Shown here piece after piece: positions 51,730 through 60,700 of a DNA stretch of 64,000 nucleotides. Made by a program: the position numbers and the translations under genes. Under the pieces are notes generated by a model. The model had not been told where the DNA came from. It ran no database searches and saw only the letters and a list, made by a program, of their open reading frames with translations. Numbering within the stretch: the first letter of the stretch is position 1; each line of letters begins with the position of its first letter. The stretch comes from Luidia sarsii (taxonomy: Eukaryota > Echinodermata > Asteroidea > Paxillosida > Luidiidae): NCBI GenBank assembly GCA_949987565.1, contig OX465105.1, forward strand, positions 21,819,097 to 21,883,096, given 5' to 3'.

Positions 51730-54700
51730 GTATGTAGGCCTTCAGGTCAGAGGACCTCTTGAATCTTCTGATTATTTTGTCTTTAAAAAAAAAAATAGTT
51801 TCTCATCCTAACTTTTTTAACAAAGGAGGATGCGTGAATTTTGTTCTTTTTCCAAAACAAGTTTTTTCCCAAAAATGTTTTTCCCCGAAGATGGGTAGTC
51901 TAATAATATTTCCAGTTGTTTTAAGTATGTACGATATGTAGGCTGTGCATGTGCAATGTTCAACAGCGAAAATCAATTGAACTTTTGTCTTTTTATCGTT
52001 TTTATAAATCAAAAAACAACAAAGAATTTTTTTTTGATGCGGCGGCAAAAAAACGATGCAGGTTGGGATGAAAAACTAAAACAAAAATTACTTGGCCTAA
52101 TACTAGACTGGCAATTTTTTGTTTTACTTGACATCTTGGGCGAGGTGTACTCTGCCCGTCGTCAGGAGAATCAGAGTCAAATCATTTTGTAACTCATCAA
52201 TTGAATGTAATTATTAAACATGGCATCTCTCATTGTCCTTAATCTCCCCCGACCAAAACACAGAATCGCGGACCCACACCCCGTAGGTCCCATGCTCCGA
52301 GACCTCCTCTGAAAAGCGTTCCGCCTGTGAGCCGACTGTTCCCCAACAGAACGCGGGAGGAGGAGTCGAGACCCAGGGCTGTCTCCTTCAGACAGACTCA
52401 GCCCTGTATCCTTTTGCTATCAGCGGTCTGGTTCCGGCCCGTCCCCTCGTGAGACGTCATGAGGGAGGGGAGACTTCACATAATCGAACCTGACTGCATT
52501 TGGGTTCATTTTGTCAGGCCCCCCCCAAAAAAAAGGAGTTCTGCTTCCGATTACATGGCATTTCAAAATAGGGTAGGTAGGATTTTTTTTTTTCCCATTC
52601 TTTGGTTGTACAATCATATGGTCAAGCCTTAAGGGTATTAATAAAACGATCAAATTACACATTGAATGTTTTCATTGTTTCCCGATAAAAAAAATTAGGG
52701 TCGCAGACTAGAAATAGGGTCGGTTGGGTAACCGGAAGCAGAACTTTTTATTTTTTGCCTCAGTAAGCAGTTTGCAACATTTGTACATGTTTGTTGTATG
52801 AGACTCTAAATCTCATATGGTCTAGTGTCTCATTGTAGAACCAGCCGTCCAGTTTATCAATTCCAGTCACACCGAGACCTTATCCTTAGATTGCCGACCT
52901 TTGATCCTTGACCTCGGAACCCCTCGGCCAATCCAGCTGTCCTGCAGAGCCCCCATTATGATGAGCAGAACCGCGAGTCCTACTTTAATCAGTGCTTTGA
53001 GGTTGTGGAGAAACTTGGAGAGGGCTCCTTCGGCGAGGTGAGCAAATGCCAAGTTTTGTCCCACCCGTCATTTGTAGGCTGCGATGACTTTTGGCAATAA
53101 GGGCATGAAACTCACGCTTGGCCATCTGGCGGAAATTTTAACCAGCCCCACGATTTCAGTTTTTTTAGCTGGCCCGCAGTCAGTAACCAGTTGCAGCATT
53201 TCATTGTATTACAAAAGCGAGTTTGCTGATTCCATGCCTTTTTTGTTAAGGTTTACAAAGTGAAGTGCAAGGAGGACTATAAGCTGTACGCAGTCAAGAG
53301 ATCGAGGGAACGGTTCAAGGGTGAGGCGGACAAGTAAGTTCTCTCCGAGCAAAATCGTCAGATTATACAATACCGAATGCAGAATGGAACTATGCCGTAG
53401 AATGATAGATGCGGGCTTCGGATAGTCAGCTCAGGAACCCTGAGCCAGTCTGTTTCACAGATAGACAGACAGTTTTATGAATACAAGCTCAGAAAATGCT
53501 TAGGGGTGTGATCCCTGAGGATATACGGCAGTTAATGGTTGAATTGCTTCTGACTGGTGCCCCCACCCCAGCAAAGACTAGTTGACCATTTATTTTGGGA
53601 AGGCCGCCATCTAAGGGCTGGATAGCGCAGATTGCACTGGTACGTTAATCCAGAGGTCTGTGGTGCAAGTCCCAGTCAAGTCAAAGTTTTCATGGGTTGT
53701 GTAAAAAGACTAGAATGTCAAGTACCGGTAGTTTTTAGCGTGGCTGGATAGCTCAGATGGTAAGAGTGCTGGTACGCCAAACCGGAGGTCTCGGGTTCGA
53801 GTGCCGGGTCCAGGCCAGTGTCCTTTGCCGTTTTTCAATTCTTTCAAGAAGTCCAAGTTTCCTTCTTTGCCATATTTCAAAATTATAAACAAATTAGGAG
53901 GGCCTGATGTTTCGATCCAAGCAGCACTTCTTTCAAAGGCAGAATGCCTACCGTAAATTCCCAGTTATAATACTCACCCGTGTATAATGAGCACCCCCAA
54001 CTTTTGCCTTCCGCCGAGAAATAAAAAAAAAAAAAAGCATGTCCGTGGACTGAAGAAAAAGAAAAAAGTCTGTGGCATGGATTGCAGATCTGCCACGATG
54101 AAAAAAAGTGCGCATTATACACGGGATTTTACGGTATTTCAAAAAAATTCAAAAATTCTCCTAGTCATTTTTCCCCCCCCCCGCTCGATTTTGTCTGTTC
54201 TCTCGACAGGAGGAGGAAGTTGCAGGAGGTTCAGCAGCACGAGACGCTGAGCAAACACCCGAACTGCGTGGCGTTCCACAAGGCGTGGGCAGAGAGGGGC
54301 CACCTGTACATCCAGACGGAACTCTGCCAGATGAGGTACCTCATGGCAACCCTCATCAGTGCCACACACTGAACATCTAAACCCTGAAAATCAGGCTGAA
54401 AATGTTGTGTTGCTCTGTAAAAAACGCCCCAATCAAAATCCCAATGAACAAACTTGCAGAGGACAACCTTTAACTCGGTCTCCTGACGAGGAGTGGGGTT
54501 TGAGTGGAAGGTTTGCGGTGACACCATGTAACGCGTCTCTTTTCAATATCAACATTTGGAGGGCTTGACTTTTCGATCCTAGCAGGACCTTTCTCAAAGG
54601 ACCTTTTCTCATCCTGCTAGGATCGAAGAGTCGGGCCCTCCTAATTTTATGATATTCGCTTTTTGGTCATTTTAGTTGGTAAGCAGTCCCCAGCATTCTT

Positions 54701-57700
54701 TTGCATGTTACTGTAGAAAAGAAAATTCGCAGCAATTTCACTACTTTTGCAAGCCCAAATTTCGTCACCAGCTTTTCTATTTGACTTTACCATGCAGTGG
54801 TCCATTCCAGGCCACATTCTTGGTGGTAAAATAATGGCTGCAAATGCATAAGCCTGTGGTGTACTTCCACAGACTGCCCCCTCCCCTATTTTTCAGCCGA
54901 CCCACCATTTATCTTAACTTGCCCACCAAATTTCCACCGGGCCTGCCAGTCTTCCCTGCCAGTTTTCCAACCTGCCCGCCAATTGTTCAACTCACCTGCC
55001 GATTTTTCAACTGGACAAGTTTGTTTCTGTTTTGCTGCGTTCTTGCACAGTCTGGAGGAGTACAGCGAGAGCCATCACGACATTTCTGAGAGCACCGTGT
55101 GGAGCTTCCTCTTTGATCTGATCAAGGTAAAACGTCGAGCACGGCAAAAACTCACTGAATTACATTCTCCTTGTTGCAAACGTCATGTTACAATCTATGA
55201 TGCGATGCGGTACCCACCACTACAGATTAGTCAAATCTGCCACACGACCTCGACCAGCTCGGTGGTTGGGATGGTACAGTATTAGGGTGATGGCATAATG
55301 GGTTGTGAATCCCTTAGCGAGCCATGACAGTTGGTTGACGCTATCGTTGAGATTTCAGTTTGAGTTTGTTTCAACCCCCCCCCCCTGTGCTTTGGGGTTG
55401 TCATCATTGCACTCGTCCTCTCCGTGTCTCCGTAGGGCGTGAAGCACCTGCACGATAACGAACTTCTCCACTTGGACATCAAGCCGGAGAACATCTTCGT
55501 GTCCATGCACGGCACCTGCAAGTTGGGTGACTTCGGTCTCACCGTGCAGCTGGGGAAGGTGGGTGTAAGGTCTTCTCTCACGACCAAATCCTCAAAATCA
55601 ATTGTTTCCCCTACAAAAAAAATGGATTTATGCACTATCAATCTTGCATTAAAGGCCCAACACAACATTGGGAAAATCGGGAAACATCTATGTACACAGA
55701 TTTCCTTCTAATTTACACAGTTTGTAGATGGTTGTGATAAAATCCTCATGTTGAAATCTTATGGTCTGGGATGCTGTACTTTTTGAGAAATCTTCACTTA
55801 AACATCGACAAATAGTTTATTACTCGCGAGTAATAGGCCTAAACTATTTCTTATACTCTGCCTTTGAGAAAGATCCTGCTAGGATCGAAACGTCAGGCCC
55901 ACTAAATGTTAAGATCTTGTACTACAGAACGGTGCGTAAGCTGTGATGTTTTTTTTTCATTTTTTGATTTTCTCTGATTACCATTTGAACTAAAACCTTT
56001 GCAGTCATATTTTTTGGAATGTGTTATGGTTTAACACAAACCGTGGCAATCTTTTGACCTTTACCAATGTTGTGTAGGGCCTTTAACACTTGCATATGCA
56101 ATTTATGCATTTTGTACCTTCAGCCATGAGCACACACTGCAGTGTGGGCAATGCTATTGTTGTATACTGGGCACTAAGGACTTACCCTATGGAGTTCTTA
56201 CAGTGAACAGTCCAACTGACTTATAGTGAACACTGTGCATGGGCTAATGGACGTTCATGCAGTGAACATGCCTGGCCCAGGTTGTAGAGCACTGATATGG
56301 TCAACCAGAGACCTTAGTTAGAATACGGCTCCAGCCAAGTTTTTCTTTGTTGCTCTTCCAATGGGTCGTTTCTTCCTCTTTCTTTTTTTCCCCCCGGACA
56401 ACAGAATGACTTGGCGGACGCGCAGGAAGGTGATCCAAGGTATCTGGCCCCCGAGCTCCTCCAGGGAAAGTTTGGCAAGCATGCGGACGTCTTCAGGTAA
56501 GGGTCCCTTGCCCCCTGACTGAAGTGAGCCCGAAAGAACCCAGACTGAAGTGGGTCTGCTGCTCTACTGTGGTCGAGAAACAGCAGGGTGTCCTGGCCCC
56601 TTTGAAAAGTGCAATCATTCTGCCTCCCCTCCCGGCTGAAAAAAACTGTTAGAAATAAAGGCCTAGGCTTGGGCTCAGGCTTCATCTATCTTTCCCATGC
56701 TGTAGACTGTAGTCCTCCCTTCCCTGTTTATCCCTCACAAAACTGTTTTTCCTCAAATGCTTCACTAGGAGCTTAAAGGGATAACACAACATTGGTCGAG
56801 GTCAAAGAATAGCATCCATATGCTGTCTGATCCAACATATGCATGAAATAGCACACCTGTGAAAATTTCAACTCAATCCGCCTACCGAGTCTCGAGAAAA
56901 TTGTGAAAACTGCTTCATTTGTTTCACAAAAATGCAGCATTCAATGCTGTACTGTTCCGAAAAATAGTTTAGATCTCGAGTCTGAGACATAAACGATTCT
57001 TTACTCTTTTCTAAAAAAAATAAAGAATATTTCAGTGTGAGGTTTCTACCATAACCATATTTAAACTGTATAAGTTTCATGTAAATCTGTGAACATTTAT
57101 GTTTTTCGATCTTACCAAAGTTGTTTCGGGGTTTTAATCACCAGGTAATGATCTCAAGTAGGAGGTTTGCGGTGACACCATGTACATCATCATCTGACGA
57201 TGGGCAGAGTACACACTACCCGAAACATTGAGTTACTGGCTCTTTTCAGAGCCATACTCATGTACATGAAGTCACCACAAACCTCCTACTTGATATTTCC
57301 ACCATGCAAACCTTCAAATCTTATCAGGTAATGATCTCTTTTGCCTTTTTTTTTTACTCAGCATTGGTATCACCATCTTGGAGTTGGCCTGCGACTTGGA
57401 CCTGCCCCAGAATGGCCAGCTCTGGCATCAACTTCGCAACAGCAACATTCCTTGGGACGTCAGTAAAGGTGAGCTCCGTCGGACATTGTTTCCCTCCAAT
57501 CAGGGTGACCCCCGAGTATCCAAATATGAGATAGTCCTCCTGTATACTTTATGGAACTGCCTCATGTTTTTTTCCGCTTAAAATTGGCCCCTATTTGGTT
57601 AAAAACTACAACCGCCTACACACTACAACCTCATTTCTTCCTTTGTGAGCACAGTTTTGTACACATTTTGTGTACAAAGTATTGCATACTATTTTGTACA

Positions 57701-60700
57701 CATTTATATGCACATTATTGTATACTTTTTTGTGCACAGTTTTGAATTCATTTGTGGACAAAGTATTGTATACTGAGTATACACACATACCCATTTTTGT
57801 ATTCTTGTGGAGACATTGCTTTGTTGTTTGTTCTTGTGCACTATACAACTGAACAAGAAACGATGATTTAAAAATGCTCCCATTTCAACCAAATTCACTT
57901 TCCTGGGTAGATATTTGGACCGTATGTCCCTTATAATAACACTTAAATTTGCAACAGATTCTTCCCCATCACAAATTTCCCATTTTTGAGTTATTTCCAA
58001 ATATCAGTTTTGTAAAATCCTTGTGGAGACCTACATGTATAGTTTATATACCTTTACATTTTCCCTGTGGAGACCTATTCAACCTATTGTCTTACATATA
58101 GGTCTCCACAAGGCACTAGATTTGTGCCCAAGCCCCAAAGTAGTGTATACTGTGTTGTACATATCTGTGTGTACAAAGCTTGGTGTACTGTTTTGTACAC
58201 ATCTGTGTACAAAGTATTGAATACAGTTTTGTACACATTCATGTGCAAAGTGTCGTATACAGTTTTGTAAGCACTTCTGTACACGTCTGTGGTTGTTTCC
58301 TCTCTGAATGTCAGGCATTTCTGGCAGTCTGAAGGACGTGATCACCACCATGATGGACCCTGACTACCAGCAGAGGCCGTCCCTAGAAGGCCTCCTGGAC
58401 CTGCCTATCATGAGATCCGTCTACAGGAGACACTGCGTCCTCTTCCAGCTCCGCAAGGCTGTAAGTTGACTCTCCGGAGCTCTGTGTGAACGGAGACGTC
58501 TGGAAACACTTATCAATTACCCGTTTCTTTGATAAGACGAAGGTTTACACGGCGGGAGTACCATGAAGAGGAAGGTTGGCATTGATACCGTGTAACACGT
58601 CCCTTTTGAGAAGGAGCGTGTGGCTTTAAAAAAAAAAAGGTACATGTAACTCAACATTCCAAGCAGTGTGTACTCTGCCCGTCGTCATCCAACTATCATC
58701 AGTGCTTATTAGTTTTGTGGAGAGCGCTGGAGCGTGGAGAATCTTTCCCGCCTATCAGCATGACCACCGAATTTGGAGAATCTTCCCCGCCTATCAGCAT
58801 CTGACTGCTATACTCGCTGAAGAGATATCCTCCCATGGTGTCATTGCAGACCCACCCTTGACTTACATACATTCAAACAAATCCTTTTTCTCCTCTTTCC
58901 CTGATTTTTTTTTTTTTTTTTTTTTTTTTGAAACGGCAAAAATCATCGCCAACTCGGTGCGTGCGATGGCAACATCAGTGGATCTCACTGGTGGCCTACC
59001 TGAGCATCGTTCTGGGCATGCTCGTGACCGTGGCCTATTGTGTGGCCCGTACGCTGCGTCTACCCTGGGGCGGGGCCACGAAATCGCCCCCAGCCCACCA
59101 CCGACCTCAGCGGCCGACCGACTGGGACCTCAGCTACTCCGATGGTGAGTCCCGGAGTTTGAACTTACTTCACTAACTCCTACAAAAAAGAACCCCACCT
59201 TGTTTCCACCTAATTAGACTAGCCCCCTTCTCTCTCTATACTAAAGTGTATACATTAATTTGTTCAGATTTTCTTCTCCTCATTCAAATAGTCAGCTTGT
59301 TTGGTCGTTGGTACTTTTTCGATGTTATTTGTCTGGCTCGATCAACTGGACCTAAATTTCATAGAGCCGCTTAAAGCCCCTTCACAACATTGGTAAGATC
59401 GGAAAAACAGAAATGTTCACAGATTTACATGAAACTAATACAGTTCGAAGATGGTTGTAGTATAAACCTCGCACTAAAATATATCTGCCTAAAATGTTGT
59501 ATTTTGGGAGAAAAGAGTAAATAAATCGTTTACGTCTCACCGAGATCTAAACTATTTTACTGAACAGTATGGCGTTGAATGCTGCATTTTCGCGAAACAA
59601 ATAAGCGTTTTTCATGATTTTCTTGAGACTCGATTGGCGGATTGAGCTGAAATTTTCACAGGTGTGCTATTTCATGCATATGTTGGATCAGACAACGTAT
59701 GGATGTTATTCTTTGACCTTGACCAATGTCGTGTAGGGGCTTTAAGCGTGACAAATCTTCCTTACAAACCACATTGTGACGTGATGTAATTGCGTTGGAC
59801 TTGTCTTCCACTATTCTTTCCTCATTGTGAAGCAAAAGTGATGTTTGGGTTGGCAAGCAAGGCCCAATTTCAAAGTTGAAACTCCACTGTGACTTACATG
59901 GCACTCATACCCACAACCCCCTGACTTGGCGTGACACTGTCTGACTGCCTTTTTCTGCCGACAGATGAATGCTTTGACACGGATGTGTCCCACAATTCCT
60001 GTGCACTTCCTCTGGCCAGCTTGTCTTTTTCGAGTGACGAAGAGAGAAGCAAGGTGTTCACTGAGCCCTCAAGGTAAGTCGGGCGTTTATGATGTCAGTA
60101 AGACACGTGGATGTCCTTGGGCAAAGCTATTTGAATGCATGCAAAGCCAACGCCAAAAAAACAAGTATTTCGCTAAAATTACCAGTCAAATTTTGGGAAG
60201 TTTACAAGCCAAATTTTACTAAAGTTACTAGCCAATTTTGTTTTGGTTAATTGAGTACAATTTTAATATGGTTTGCTAAGGTTATGAGCAGATTTTTGGT
60301 ATGGTTAGCAGTAATGTTCAGTCAAATTTTCCAAAGATTACCAGCCAAATTTTACCAAGGTTGCTTGCCAATTTTGTTTAGGTTATATGAGTACAATTTT
60401 GATAAGGTTACCAGCTAAGGTTTGCTAAGGTTATCAGAATGATTTTGGTACAGTTAGCAGTAATTTTTTGAAGATTACCAGCCAAATTTTGCATAGCCCA
60501 CGAGTCAAGTATTGCTTCTGTTACTTGACTAGGTTACCAGCTAATTTCCGGGTCCCGGTCCAAAATCTACACGTTGTGTACATATTGCTCTGCGTTGCAG
60601 CTACCCAGCGAATGCTCCTGGTGCAACGCCGTTGTTGAATCGCAGCTGTAGACGTACACCACTCCAGCCAAGGAGCTCTTCACCAATGTGCCATGGCCGT

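Noticed and set aside
52943..52950. Alternative acceptor ctgcag|AGC for PKMYT1 exon 3
   Set aside because: It is out of phase with the exon 2 donor used. The upstream acceptor at 52936 restores the conserved SxxLQSPxYD.
53740..53815. A true tRNA gene
   Set aside because: Box A and box B look good, but the acceptor stem does not pair convincingly and the sequence continues into a repeated SINE body.
57640..58285. CRISPR-like array
   Set aside because: The repeats are degenerate, without regular spacers, in a eukaryotic intron.
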